The notes beneath the pieces are model-generated. The model was not told the origin of the DNA. It saw only the letters and a program-made list of their open reading frames with translations, and did no database searches. A DNA stretch of 64,000 bases from NCBI GenBank assembly GCA_963702195.1, contig OY969725.1, positions 682,001 to 746,000 of the forward strand, in the 5' to 3' direction. This DNA is from AC-56 sp963702195. GTDB taxonomy: Bacteria; Actinomycetota; Thermoleophilia; Solirubrobacterales; 70-9. The translations under genes were made by a program, and so were the position numbers. This document shows positions 49,539 through 58,028 of this stretch, piece after piece (the stretch's first letter is position 1; every line of letters begins with the position of its first letter).

Positions 49539-52500
49539 GTGCGAAGGAGGCATCTGCTCTGCGTTGGACTGGCCGTTGCGGCGGCGGCTACCGCCGCGGG
49601 TGCCGTGAACGCGCAGGCCGGGCTCGTGGGTGGGGCCACCGGGACCGTCAAGAACACGACGGGGCGCGTCAAGGACACCGTCGACAACACGGTCAAGGAC
49701 ACCACCGGCACGGTCAAGGACACCACCGGAGCCGTCAAGGACACGGTGGGCAACACCGTCGGCACCGTCACCGGCGGCGGGAGCGGCGGCGGGAGCTCGG
49801 GCTCCTCAGGCTCCACGGGCACGACGACCACGACGGGCACCGGGGGCTCCACCGGCACCACAGGGACCTCCACCGGCACCGGCGGGTCGACCTCGTCGAG
49901 CGGCGGCGCCGCGGGCCCAGGCGGCCGCCGGGCAACCGGCGGCAACGCTCGCGGCGGCGGCCGTCATGGCCGCAACGGCGGGACCGCGATGCCGCGACAC
50001 CCGCTGGCGGTTCCTCACGCTCCGGAGCAGAGGCCCAACGGGGTACCCACGAAGTTCAACCCGAGCTTGAGTGTTGCGACCCCGAACCCGTCCCCGTTCG
50101 GGATGCCGAGCTTCATGATCGGCCAGTTCGAGATCCCGCCGTTCCTGCTGCCGATCTACCAGGCCTGCGGCACCCAGTACGGGATCCCGTGGCAGGTGCT
50201 CGCCTCGATCAACAAGATCGAGACGGCCTTCGGCACGAACGTCAACGTCTCGAGCGCGGGCGCCGAGGGATGGATGCAGTTCATGCCGGCGACATGGAAG
50301 ACGTGGGGCATCGACGCCAACGGTGACCGCCGCGCCGACCCCTACAACCCCGTCGACGCGATCTGCTCCGCCGCCCGCTACCTGAAGGCCTCCGGCGGTG
50401 ACGCGAACCTGCGCCAGGCGATCTTCGCCTACAACCACGCCTCCTGGTACGTGGACGAGGTCCTCACGACGGCGCAGCAGTACGGCAAGCTCCCCGACAA
50501 CCTGGTCGGCTCACTCACCGGGCTCACCGCCGGCGACCGGTTCCCGATCGCCGCGAAGTCCCGCTACGCCGAGCCGGCCCCCTCGCCGATTCCCGGCGCG
50601 AACGGCGGAGCCACCGGCCCGGCGCCGAGCAAGGCGGTCGCGAGCTTCGGTCGTGGGACCGTTCACCTGAACTCGGGGGTGAACATGGAGGTGGGGCAGG
50701 AGCCGCAGATCAGGGAGGCTCTGTCGGCCCTGTCGGCCGAGACCGGCAAGCCGGTCTACGTCATCTCGGGCTACCGCACGCCGGCCCATTCGGTCGCGGT
50801 TGGCGGTTTCCCGGACGACCCGCACACGAAGGGCATCGCGGCGGACATCGGAGTCGGTTCCCCGACGCGCGATTCGGTCGCCTCCGTGAGCGACGCCCAG
50901 CTTCGCAGGGTCGGCCTCTACCGCCCGTTCTCCGCGCCGGCCGAGATCAACCACGTCCAGCTGCTGAACGGGAATGTCTCCATGTCGCTCTCGCCGCTGG
51001 CCATCGACATCTACTCGCGGGAGGGTGCTCCGGTCGTCGCGGTGAACGACGGAAGGGTCAAGCAGATCGGGCACACCAAGAAGCTCGGCAACTACATCGT
51101 CCTCCAGGACGACTACGGCAACCAGTTCATCTACACGCAGCTCGGGTCGATCCGGGCGGCGAAGAAGCAAGCCTCTAGGGGCACGAAGGCAAAGGGCGCC
51201 GCCTCGAAGCCGGCGGCCAGGCCGAAGGTCTCCCGAGCCCAGCCGAATCGCCGGCGCCTGTACGCGCTCCCCGAGCGCTCGCACAACGTCGGCGCGGCCG
51301 CACTCTTCGGCCAGGTCCGGCCGAGCATGCTGATGGCAGGCCACGAGCTCCGCTCGAGCGGCGCGTCGCAGCCGCGCCGCGCGACGGGAGCGCTGCACCG
51401 AGGGACCCGGGTCAGCGCCGGCACGATCCTGGGCCGCGTGGGCAAGCGGGGCAGCGCGGCGCCGCACATCAACTTCGCGATCCAGCCCACCGGCATCGGC
51501 AAGGGGAGCATCGATCCGAAGCCGATCCTGGACGGCTGGCAGCTGCTGCACGAGACCTCCGTCTACAGCGCGGGCCAGAACCCGCTGAGCAAGGTCACCA
51601 AGCCGAGCGACGCCATCGGCGACCTCCTCAAGCCGTCGAGCGCGCTCGCCGATCGCGCCCTCTCGAGTCCCCGCCTCGAGATCTACCGGTGCGGGCGCGT
51701 GGACATCCGCCGCGGCACGATCGACCGCCGCGTCCTGGCGACGATGAACTTCCTGGCTGACAACGGCTTCCGGCTCGAGATCAGCTCGCTGCGGTGCGAC
51801 CCCCACGAGCAGCACTCCTCGAAGGGCTCGGGCACGGCCTCGCAGATCCAGACGGAGCACTCGAAGGGCACCGCGATGGCGATCTCGAAGGTCGACGGCG
51901 TTCCGGTCGCCGGTCACCAGGGGCCCGGTAGCGCCGCCGATCAGCTGATCAAGACCGTCCTCGGCCAGCAGGGGGTCATGGAGCCGGCCCAGGTGACCTC
52001 ACACGAGGACCTGCCCGGGCCGGTGAGCTCATCGGTTTCCGGCAAACGTGGCCAGCGCCTCGACATCGGCTTCACCCCGCTGAAGTCGGCCTCCGGCTAC
52101 CAGAGCCCGTTCCCGCACGCGATCAAGGGCCGCATCGACCAGGGCGTGGACTACGTCGGGACCGGCCCGATCAACGCGATCGGCAATGCGCGAATCCTGC
52201 GCATTGGCGCTGCCGGATGGCCGAACGGCGGCGCCGGCCCGGCGGGGCAGGGGGTCCTCTACAAGCTCCTGGACGGCCCCAAGCAGGGCAGCATCATCTT
52301 CGTCTACGAGGGCGTTCGTCCCACGGTCAAGGCCGGCGACGAGGTCGTGGCCGGACAGCAGATCGCGACCTTCTATCCGGGGAGCTCGATCGAGATCGGC
52401 TTCGCGGATTCCTCCGGCGTGCCCCTCGCACACGACCGCTACAGCGAGGGCAAGGAAACCGGATGGGGCCGCCGGATGAACGCCTTCCTGTCGAGCATCG

Positions 52501-52682
52501 GTGCCCCGGGCAAGCTCAGCCCGCAGTTCGCTCAGATGCTCCAGCCGCAGGAGTGGAGCCGCGTCATGCAGCAGCTCCAGCGCATCTCCAACCCGACCGT
52601 CCGCAAGGGCCCGGCCCGCTCCTCGGCGCATCCAAACCCGCACGACAGCGGCACCAGCGGCCCGGCGGGCCCGGGCAAGTAG
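49539..52682 (+). CDS. Large modular secreted cell-wall enzyme: lytic transglycosylase, M15, M23-like, M15-like, M23-like
   Basis: A 1,047-residue exported protein. A signal peptide (~1-26) is followed by tandem T-V-K-D-T type repeats (~30-75) and a Gly/Ser/Thr linker. Then: a transglycosylase domain (~200-320) with catalytic Glu in N-K-I-E-T and W-M-Q-F-M-P; an M15 carboxypeptidase domain (~375-480) with P-H-T-K-G-I-A-A-D and E-I-N-H, the full zinc set; a split M23-like fold (~482-667) that lacks its zinc His residues (P-H-I-N-F); a second M15-like domain (~712-830) where H-S-K-G-T-A-M-A has Ala for Asp; and a second M23-like domain (~850-987) with D-Q-G-V-D. GTG 49539 is preferred over TTG 49530 by spacing from AAGGA. 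Confidence 0.88.
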   Translation: MRRRHLLCVGLAVAAAATAAGAVNAQAGLVGGATGTVKNTTGRVKDTVDNTVKDTTGTVKDTTGAVKDTVGNTVGTVTGGGSGGGSSGSSGSTGTTTTTGTGGSTGTTGTSTGTGGSTSSSGGAAGPGGRRATGGNARGGGRHGRNGGTAMPRHPLAVPHAPEQRPNGVPTKFNPSLSVATPNPSPFGMPSFMIGQFEIPPFLLPIYQACGTQYGIPWQVLASINKIETAFGTNVNVSSAGAEGWMQFMPATWKTWGIDANGDRRADPYNPVDAICSAARYLKASGGDANLRQAIFAYNHASWYVDEVLTTAQQYGKLPDNLVGSLTGLTAGDRFPIAAKSRYAEPAPSPIPGANGGATGPAPSKAVASFGRGTVHLNSGVNMEVGQEPQIREALSALSAETGKPVYVISGYRTPAHSVAVGGFPDDPHTKGIAADIGVGSPTRDSVASVSDAQLRRVGLYRPFSAPAEINHVQLLNGNVSMSLSPLAIDIYSREGAPVVAVNDGRVKQIGHTKKLGNYIVLQDDYGNQFIYTQLGSIRAAKKQASRGTKAKGAASKPAARPKVSRAQPNRRRLYALPERSHNVGAAALFGQVRPSMLMAGHELRSSGASQPRRATGALHRGTRVSAGTILGRVGKRGSAAPHINFAIQPTGIGKGSIDPKPILDGWQLLHETSVYSAGQNPLSKVTKPSDAIGDLLKPSSALADRALSSPRLEIYRCGRVDIRRGTIDRRVLATMNFLADNGFRLEISSLRCDPHEQHSSKGSGTASQIQTEHSKGTAMAISKVDGVPVAGHQGPGSAADQLIKTVLGQQGVMEPAQVTSHEDLPGPVSSSVSGKRGQRLDIGFTPLKSASGYQSPFPHAIKGRIDQGVDYVGTGPINAIGNARILRIGAAGWPNGGAGPAGQGVLYKLLDGPKQGSIIFVYEGVRPTVKAGDEVVAGQQIATFYPGSSIEIGFADSSGVPLAHDRYSEGKETGWGRRMNAFLSSIGAPGKLSPQFAQMLQPQEWSRVMQQLQRISNPTVRKGPARSSAHPNPHDSGTSGPAGPGK

Positions 52683-53099
52683 CTACTCGTTCGGGCTTTT
52701 CGTGACCGTCAGGTCGCCGGGCCAGACCTCGTCGGTCCAGTGCTGCTCGACCGTCGGGCCGGCGAAGAAGCCGAGCACGCGGAGGTCCTCGTCGCCCGTG
52801 TTGTGCAGATCGTGCATGGTGCCCTCGGTGAGGACGATCACGTCGCCCTTCTTGACCGGCTTGGCGCCGCTGTCGAGGAGCAACTCCCCGCTGCCGCCGA
52901 GGAAGAACTGCGTCTCCTCGCGGGTGTCGGTGTGCTTGCCGAGCCGCTTTCCCGGCGGCACGGCGAAGTAGATGACGCACGAGTCGTTGGCCCCGTTGCC
53001 GCCGTAGGCGAAGTAACCGCCCACCCATTCGGCGTCATCCGTGCTCGTCGACTTCAGGTCCGCGGTCTCCAGATCGTCAACGTTGACCGGCTCGTCCAT
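52683..53099 (-). CDS. Cupin domain protein
   Basis: A 138-residue single-domain beta-barrel protein. Cupin motif 1 is seen as K-H-T-D-T-R-E-E-T-Q-F-F-L-G-G, with metal ligands His, Glu and Gln/Glu. Motif 2 is H-D-L-H-N-T-G with its His. It follows AGGGAGGG by a few bases at ATG 53099. Enzyme activity or sugar-binding cannot be decided. Its 3' end abuts the cell-wall enzyme's stop. Confidence 0.85.
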   Translation of the reverse strand: MDEPVNVDDLETADLKSTSTDDAEWVGGYFAYGGNGANDSCVIYFAVPPGKRLGKHTDTREETQFFLGGSGELLLDSGAKPVKKGDVIVLTEGTMHDLHNTGDEDLRVLGFFAGPTVEQHWTDEVWPGDLTVTKSPNE

Positions 53100-53178
53100 C
53101 CTGGCCCTCCCTCGCGTTTGATGTGCCGCCTCCGATGCGGGTGCGTCCCGCCGATCCTCGCACACCGGCGCCGCCGGC

Positions 53179-53802
53179 TCAGGCGAAGAACTTCTGGAGC
53201 CCGCCGAGGATCAGCTGGATGCCGATCGTCGCGACGAACAGGCCGCCGAACTTGGTGAGGATCGACATCGCGCGATCGGACAGGTCCACGCGGTTGGCGA
53301 TCACCAGGTACCCGAGCGGCATCAGCGCGAGCGCCACCCCGACCGCGACCACGGCCGCGATGATCCCCTCGCCGCTGGACGGCGCAGAAGCGATCGTGAT
53401 CACGGCGGTGATCGCTCCGGGGCCGGCCACGAACGGAATCGCGTAGGGGACGATGACGCTGCCCTCGAAGCTCTCGCGTCGCTCGTGCGCCTCGGCGCCG
53501 CCCTGGGCGCGCGACGGCTCCCCTCCGAGCAGCATCTCGAACCCCATCAGCGCGAGGACCAGGCCGCCGGTCACGCTGAAGGCGTGAAGGTTGATCCCGA
53601 TCAGCTCGAGGAGCTCACGCCCGGCGAGCGCGGAGACGCCGAGCGTGACTCCGACGACGACCATGATCGTCCGCACGTAGCCGCGTCGCTTCTCGGGCTC
53701 GTGCGCGGTCATCGCCTTGAACAGCATCGGCCGCATGAACGGGTCCGTCAGCAGCACGACGGTGATGATCGCCTGCACGTAGTACTTGAGGTCGGCCTCC
53801 AT
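53179..53802 (-). CDS. MarC family integral membrane protein
   Basis: A 207-residue protein with six TM helices. It shows the MarC/UPF0056 pattern: L-T-D-P-F-M near residue 20 where many have N-P-x-G, G-x-x-L-L-x-x-x-G in the second half (F-E-M-L-L-G-G), and P-F-V-A-G-P-G-A-I-T near 115. The function of the family is not established. A TAGGGT hexamer 10 bases before the ATG at 53802 supports the start. Confidence 0.88.
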   Translation of the reverse strand: MEADLKYYVQAIITVVLLTDPFMRPMLFKAMTAHEPEKRRGYVRTIMVVVGVTLGVSALAGRELLELIGINLHAFSVTGGLVLALMGFEMLLGGEPSRAQGGAEAHERRESFEGSVIVPYAIPFVAGPGAITAVITIASAPSSGEGIIAAVVAVGVALALMPLGYLVIANRVDLSDRAMSILTKFGGLFVATIGIQLILGGLQKFFA

Positions 53803-53812
53803 GCCAGCACCA

Positions 53813-53818
53813 ACCCTA
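53813..53818 (-). promoter_or_regulatory. -10 hexamer TAGGGT, leaderless type
   Basis: On the minus strand TAGGGT ends 10 bases before the ATG at 53802. Confidence 0.4.
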
Positions 53819-53846
53819 ACCTGGCGAACCGCCGGCGGAGCGGTCG

Positions 53847-54173
53847 CTAGATGGCGGCGAGTGCGAACGGGCTGCCCTCGCTGTCGCGGCAGATCGCCCA
53901 TCGTTCGCCCGGATGGATGACGGTGCCGCCGAGCTCGCGGATGCGCTCGAGCGTTGCTGGCAGGTCGGTGACCGTGAAGTACGGGAGGGAGGCGGTGTCG
54001 CCGGGGCCCGGGCCCCGTTCGTGGACCCCGAGGCGGAGCCCGTCGGCCTCGGCTTCCCATCCGGCCCCCGCATCGTCTGACCGCTGCTCCAGGTCCACCC
54101 CGAGCACTTCGCGCCAGAACCGCAGCGCCCGATCGGGATCGTCCGCGGGGAACTCGATGAGCGGCGAGGGCAT
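53847..54173 (-). CDS. VOC family (glyoxalase/dioxygenase fold) protein
   Basis: A 108-residue single VOC unit: L-I-E-F-P-A-D-D-P-D-R-A-L-R-F-W-R-E-V-L-G-V at the N-terminus and C-R-D-S-E-G-S-P-F-A-L at the C-terminus are classical beta-alpha-beta-beta-beta elements. Only some metal ligands are evident, so activity is unknown. It is divergent from typA with only 55 bases between the two start codons; CATACT 6 bases upstream of ATG 54173 may be its -10. Confidence 0.82.
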   Translation of the reverse strand: MPSPLIEFPADDPDRALRFWREVLGVDLEQRSDDAGAGWEAEADGLRLGVHERGPGPGDTASLPYFTVTDLPATLERIRELGGTVIHPGERWAICRDSEGSPFALAAI

Positions 54174-54215
54174 GGCACGAGTATGGCGCCCGCGGGCGTC
54201 TCGACCGGCACCTCG

Positions 54216-54221
54216 TACCGT
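54216..54221 (+). promoter_or_regulatory. -10 hexamer TACCGT, leaderless type
   Basis: TACCGT ends 7 bases before the GTG start of typA at 54229. Confidence 0.5.
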
Positions 54222-54228
54222 GTCGGGC

Positions 54229-56082
54229 GTGACCGAGCTGCGGAACATCGCGATCATCTCCCACGTCGACCACGGGAAGACGACTCTGGTGGACGCCATG
54301 CTGCGCCAGGCGGGGACGTTCGCGGCGCACGAGCACGTGGTGGAGCGGGTCATGGACTCCGGTGAGCAGGAGCGCGAGCGCGGGATCACGATCCTCGCCA
54401 AGAACGCCTCGCTCAGGCTCGCGCCGCCCGACCGTGACCAGGTCAAGATCAACATCGTCGACACGCCCGGGCACGCCGACTTCGGGGGCGAGGTCGAACG
54501 CGGGCTCTCGATGGTCGACGGCGTGCTGCTCCTGGTCGACGCCTCGGAGGGACCGCTTCCGCAGACACGGTTCGTGTTGCGGAAGGCGCTGGAGCAGCGG
54601 CTGCCGCTGATCCTGGTGGTGAACAAGGCGGATCGCGCCGACGCCCGTCCGGCTGCGGTCGTCGACGCCGTGTACGACCTGTTCCTCGACCTCGACGCCT
54701 CCGAGGACCAGATCGAGTTCCCGATCGTCTACGCCTCCGCCAAGGAGGGGTGGGCGACGCTCGACCCGGAGTCGCCGGGCGGCGACCTGGAGCCGCTCTT
54801 CTCGACCCTGGTCGCGGAGATCCCGGCGCCAAGCGGTGACCCCGACGCGTCGCTCCAGGCGCGGGTCACGAACCTGGACGCCTCTCCCTATTACGGCCGG
54901 CTTGCCGTTTGCCGCGTTCACCGCGGGACGATCAAGCGCGGCGCGGAGATCGCCTGGTGCCGGCGCGACGGCACGGTGACACGCGGGCGGATCGCGGCGC
55001 TGTACGTGACCGAGGGGCTCGAGCGCGTCGAGGTCGAGGCTGCCGGCGCCGGGGAGATCGTGGTCGTGGCCGGGATGGACGAGGTCACGATCGGCGAGAC
55101 CATCGCCGCGCTCGACCGTCCGGAGCCGCTCCCACTGCTCGCCGTGGACGAGCCCGCGCTCGCGATGACGATCGGCGTCAACTCCTCGCCCCTTGCCGGA
55201 GCCTCGGGCGAGAAGCTGACCGGGCGCCAGCTCGAGCAGCGCCTGCGCGACGAGCTCGTCGGCAACGTCTCGATTCGGGTGCGCGACACCGAGGCCGCCG
55301 ATGCCTGGGAGGTGCAGGGGAGGGGAGAGCTCCAGCTGGCGGTGCTGGTCGAGACCATGCGGCGCGAGGGCTTCGAGCTGACGGTGGGCAAGCCGCAGGC
55401 CATGACCCGCGAGATCGACGGCGCGTTGCACGAGCCCGTCGAGCGACTCTCCGTCGACATACCCGAGGACTACATGGGCGTCGTGAACCAGCTGCTCGCC
55501 CTGCGCAGAGGGCGCATGGACAACATGGTCAATCACGGCACCGGCTGGATCCGGCTGGACTACCTGGTTCCGGCCCGCGGGCTGATCGGCATTCGCAACG
55601 AGTTCCTCACCGAGACGCGCGGCACGGGCATCCTGCATTCGGTCTTCGAGGCCTACGAGCCGTGGCACGGGGACATCACCACCCGGGCCACCGGCTCGCT
55701 CGTGTCCGATCGGCGCGGCACCACCGTCCCGTTCTCGCTCATGAACCTTCAGGAGCGGGGCCAGCTTTTCGTCGGGCCCGGGGAGGAGGTCTACGAGGGC
55801 ATGGTGATCGGCGAGAACGCACGGGCCGAGGACCTCGACGTCAACCCGACCAAGGGCAAGCAGCTCACCAACATCCGCGCCGCCGGCTCAGACGAGGCCG
55901 TGCGCCTCGTCCCGCACCATCGCCTCTCGCTCGACCAGGCGCTGGAGTTCATCCGCGACGACGAGTGCGTCGAGGTGACCCCGGACGCCGTGCGGCTGCG
56001 CAAGGCGGTCCTGCCCGCGGTCGAGCGGGTGAAGCTCGCACGGGCGGGCAAGCGCCAGGCGCGCGCGATGAGCGAGAGTTGA
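54229..56082 (+). CDS. typA: Ribosome-associated translational GTPase TypA/BipA
   Basis: A 617-residue translational GTPase, normal in length. G-domain motifs: H-V-D-H-G-K-T-T-L near residue 12, R-G-I-T-I in switch I, D-T-P-G-H-A-D-F-G-G-E-V-E-R (BipA signature) and N-K-A-D. Domain II and the C-terminal BipA-specific domain follow, with G-R-G-E-L-Q-L and N-Y... replaced by L-R-R-G-R-M-D-N-M and T-K-G-K-Q-L-T-N-I-R, typical of the family. It helps 50S assembly and stress growth. GTG 54229 lies 7 bases after a TACCGT hexamer. Confidence 0.96.
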   Translation: MTELRNIAIISHVDHGKTTLVDAMLRQAGTFAAHEHVVERVMDSGEQERERGITILAKNASLRLAPPDRDQVKINIVDTPGHADFGGEVERGLSMVDGVLLLVDASEGPLPQTRFVLRKALEQRLPLILVVNKADRADARPAAVVDAVYDLFLDLDASEDQIEFPIVYASAKEGWATLDPESPGGDLEPLFSTLVAEIPAPSGDPDASLQARVTNLDASPYYGRLAVCRVHRGTIKRGAEIAWCRRDGTVTRGRIAALYVTEGLERVEVEAAGAGEIVVVAGMDEVTIGETIAALDRPEPLPLLAVDEPALAMTIGVNSSPLAGASGEKLTGRQLEQRLRDELVGNVSIRVRDTEAADAWEVQGRGELQLAVLVETMRREGFELTVGKPQAMTREIDGALHEPVERLSVDIPEDYMGVVNQLLALRRGRMDNMVNHGTGWIRLDYLVPARGLIGIRNEFLTETRGTGILHSVFEAYEPWHGDITTRATGSLVSDRRGTTVPFSLMNLQERGQLFVGPGEEVYEGMVIGENARAEDLDVNPTKGKQLTNIRAAGSDEAVRLVPHHRLSLDQALEFIRDDECVEVTPDAVRLRKAVLPAVERVKLARAGKRQARAMSES

Positions 56083-56124
56083 TCCCTGCTTCCGCAAGGC
56101 TCAGCCACAAGAGGGAGGTCACCC

Positions 56125-56526
56125 ATGAACGACGGGCCACAACTGCTGAACGGCGTGGACTTCATCACGGTGCCGACGAAGGACTACGAACAAGCCGCCA
56201 AGTTCTACGGCGAGACACTTGGCCTGCCGTTCGGCAAGCGCTGGGGCAACATGCCGGCCGGCGAGTTCGAGACCGGCAACCTCACGATCGCCGTGATGCA
56301 GTCGGACGCGTTCGGGCTCGAGTTCGATCCGAACACCCACCCGATCGAGTTCCACGTCGACGACTTCGAGGCTGCGAAGGCCGAGCTCGAGTCGCGTGGC
56401 ATCGAGTTCCAGGGCGACGTGATCGACTCCGGCGTCTGCTACCAGACCTTCTTCTCGGATCCCGACGGCAACGCCCTGGCGATCCACCACCGGTACGCGC
56501 CGAAGGACGCGAAGCCTGGCGATTGA
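56125..56526 (+). CDS. VOC family protein
   Basis: A 133-residue VOC-fold protein. N-terminal half: V-D-F-I-T-V-P-T-K-D-Y-E-Q-A-A-K-F-Y-G-E-T-L-G. C-terminal half: P-I-E-F-H-V-D-D-F and F-F-S-D-P-D-G-N-A-L-A-I-H-H. These are typical of bleomycin-resistance/glyoxalase relatives. GGGAGG lies 6 bases before the ATG. It follows typA by 42 bases and may be co-transcribed. Confidence 0.88.
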   Translation: MNDGPQLLNGVDFITVPTKDYEQAAKFYGETLGLPFGKRWGNMPAGEFETGNLTIAVMQSDAFGLEFDPNTHPIEFHVDDFEAAKAELESRGIEFQGDVIDSGVCYQTFFSDPDGNALAIHHRYAPKDAKPGD

Positions 56527-56554
56527 GGCGGGGTGCGCCACGCCGGCGCTTGCC

Positions 56555-56977
56555 TTACAGGTCCTCGCGCACCTGGGTTAGGCGGAACGAGTTGCCGGAC
56601 GGGTCGCGGAAGCCCGAGTCGATCCCGTACGGGCGCTCCTCCGGCTCCTCGGTGAACTCGACGCCGCGGCCCTTCAGCTCCTCGTAGTCGGAGCGCACGT
56701 CGTCGGTGGCGAGGAACACGGTGCCGGCGAAGCCCTTCGCCATCAGGTTTCGGACCTGCTCGGCGGTTTCGGCGTCCATGACCGGTGGCCCGGGGATCGC
56801 CATCAGCGTGATGGCGACGTCCTCCTGGCCCGGAGGGCCGACCGTAAGCCAGCGGAAGTCCCCCATCTCGGGGAGCGTCACGTCGGAGCGGACCTCCATC
56901 CCGAGCTTCTTGGTGTAGAAGTCGAGCGCCTCGTCCTGGTCGGCGACCCAGACCTGCGTGTTGGCGATTCTCATCAT
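56555..56977 (-). CDS. VOC family protein downstream of an AraC-type regulator
   Basis: A 140-residue VOC protein: V-W-V-A-D-Q-D-E-A-L-D-F-Y-T-K-K-L-G, then V-F-L-A-T-D-D-V-R-S-D-Y-E-E-L and F-R-D-P-S-G-N-S-F-R-L at the C-terminus. AGGAGG lies 6 bases before ATG 56977; a second ATG follows at once. It lies 41 bases downstream of the AraC-type gene on the same strand, a common regulator-VOC pair. The substrate is unknown. Confidence 0.88.
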   Translation of the reverse strand: MMRIANTQVWVADQDEALDFYTKKLGMEVRSDVTLPEMGDFRWLTVGPPGQEDVAITLMAIPGPPVMDAETAEQVRNLMAKGFAGTVFLATDDVRSDYEELKGRGVEFTEEPEERPYGIDSGFRDPSGNSFRLTQVREDL

Positions 56978-57018
56978 CTGCGTCCTCCTCTTCGAGTGAA
57001 ACGGTTGCGGCGCCCAAG

Positions 57019-57453
57019 CTAGTCGCGAGGCGCCCCGTTGGCTTCTCGAAACGTGCGGTGTTGCGGCCGCCCGTAGAAGCGCTGGAGGCACATCGGGACC
57101 CGCGCCTGGCGGGACGCGGGCGGGAAGCTCGCGCGATACGCGGTGGGCGACATGCGATAGGTCCGCGTAAAGCTGCTCGTGAACGAACCCAGACTCTGCA
57201 GCCCGACCGAGAAGCAGATGTCGGTGACCGAGCGGTCGGTGTTCCGAAGCAGTGCCGCCGCTCGCTCCAGGCGCCGGGTCAGGAGATACGTGTGAGGCGG
57301 GTCGCCGAAGACGCGCCGGAACTCGCGACTGAAATGGGCACGTGACAGGCCCGCAGCCTGCGCGAGGTCGTCAACGTCGAGTCGCTCGAAGTACCGCGCA
57401 TCGGCCAGGTCCTTGGCTCGGAGCAGGTGCCGCGCGGTGGGTGCGTAAGCCAT
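57019..57453 (-). CDS. AraC family transcriptional regulator
   Basis: A 144-residue regulator consisting almost only of the double HTH DNA-binding domain: H-L-L-R-A-K-D-L-A-D, L-A-Q-A-A-G-L-S-R-A-H-F-S-R-E-F at the first helix pair, then V-T-D-I-C-F-S-V-G-L-Q-S-L-G-S-F-T-S-S-F at the second, with the family C-terminal P-T-A-Y-R. There is no effector domain. ATG 57453 is chosen because TACGAT lies 7 bases upstream. It likely controls the adjacent VOC gene and perhaps the divergent SnoaL-like gene. Confidence 0.9.
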   Translation of the reverse strand: MAYAPTARHLLRAKDLADARYFERLDVDDLAQAAGLSRAHFSREFRRVFGDPPHTYLLTRRLERAAALLRNTDRSVTDICFSVGLQSLGSFTSSFTRTYRMSPTAYRASFPPASRQARVPMCLQRFYGRPQHRTFREANGAPRD

Positions 57454-57460
57454 CGTCTCG

Positions 57461-57466
57461 ATCGTA
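57461..57466 (-). promoter_or_regulatory. -10 hexamer TACGAT, leaderless type
   Basis: On the minus strand TACGAT ends 7 bases before the ATG at 57453. Confidence 0.45.
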
Positions 57467-57526
57467 GGGACCGTCGAGAGATGCAGAATTGAGCGCTCAG
57501 CGCCACGGCGCGGGATACTGCGGCCG

Positions 57527-57925
57527 ATGTCGTTGGAGAACGTGGAGCTCGTGCGCCACATCTACGGCGTGTGGGAGAGGGAGGGGTCCCCGGTCCCATC
57601 GGGGCTGCTCGACCCCGAGATCGAGTGGGTCAACCCGCCCGATGCCGTGGAGCGAGGCACTCGCCAAGGCGTCGATTCCTTCGGCACCGCGGTCGAATCC
57701 GTCTCGGACACATTCGAGGGCGTGGCGGTGGACATCGACGAGATGCTCGACGCAGGTGACCGCGTCGTCGTCCTCGCCACTCTGCACGGCCGAGGGCGCG
57801 GCAGCGGCGCCGGGATCGAGCGCCGGCAGGGCTACATCTGGACCGTCCGCGACGGCAAGGCGACCCGCTTCGAGTGGTTCAACACGCCGGACGAGGCCCT
57901 GCGCGCCGCCGGGCTCCACTGCTAG
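57527..57925 (+). CDS. SnoaL-like / NTF2-fold protein
   Basis: A 132-residue protein of the SnoaL/NTF2 fold: N-V-E-L-V-R-H-I-Y-G-V-W near the start, then D-P-E-I-E-W-V-N-P, V-D-I-D-E-M-L-D-A-G-D-R-V-V-V-L-A and the C-terminal R-D-G-K-A-T-R-F-E-W-F-N-T. Such proteins are isomerases, cyclases or hydrolases, or have no catalysis. It is divergent from the AraC gene. GATACT ends 7 bases before the ATG. Its last codons are duplicated just downstream (see repeat). Confidence 0.83.
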   Translation: MSLENVELVRHIYGVWEREGSPVPSGLLDPEIEWVNPPDAVERGTRQGVDSFGTAVESVSDTFEGVAVDIDEMLDAGDRVVVLATLHGRGRGSGAGIERRQGYIWTVRDGKATRFEWFNTPDEALRAAGLHC

Positions 57926-57947
57926 CACCCGGCCGGGCTCCACTGCT
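57908..57947. repeat. 16-bp direct repeat at the end of the SnoaL-like gene
   Basis: GCCGGGCTCCACTGCT occurs at 57908-57923 and again at 57932-57947. The first copy encodes the last residues (A-G-L-H-C) and the second lies after the stop, so it is a short local duplication. Confidence 0.7.
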
Positions 57948-58028
57948 GGGGCCGCTGGAGCCCGACTCGGCTGCCAGGCGCAGCCCTCATCGCACTCACG
58001 GAGGCGAAGGTCCCCTCTTCCCTCCGAT

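Noticed and set aside
49635..49770. Regular spacing suggesting a CRISPR array
   Set aside because: The repeats are short, in frame and encode T-V-K-D-T units inside a signal-peptide protein. There are no unique spacers or cas genes.
53179..55668. One long minus-strand frame joining the MarC gene to sequence opposite typA
   Set aside because: Only the first 624 bases (53179-53802) encode the MarC protein. The upstream part is the antisense shadow of typA, and a -10-like hexamer precedes ATG 53802.
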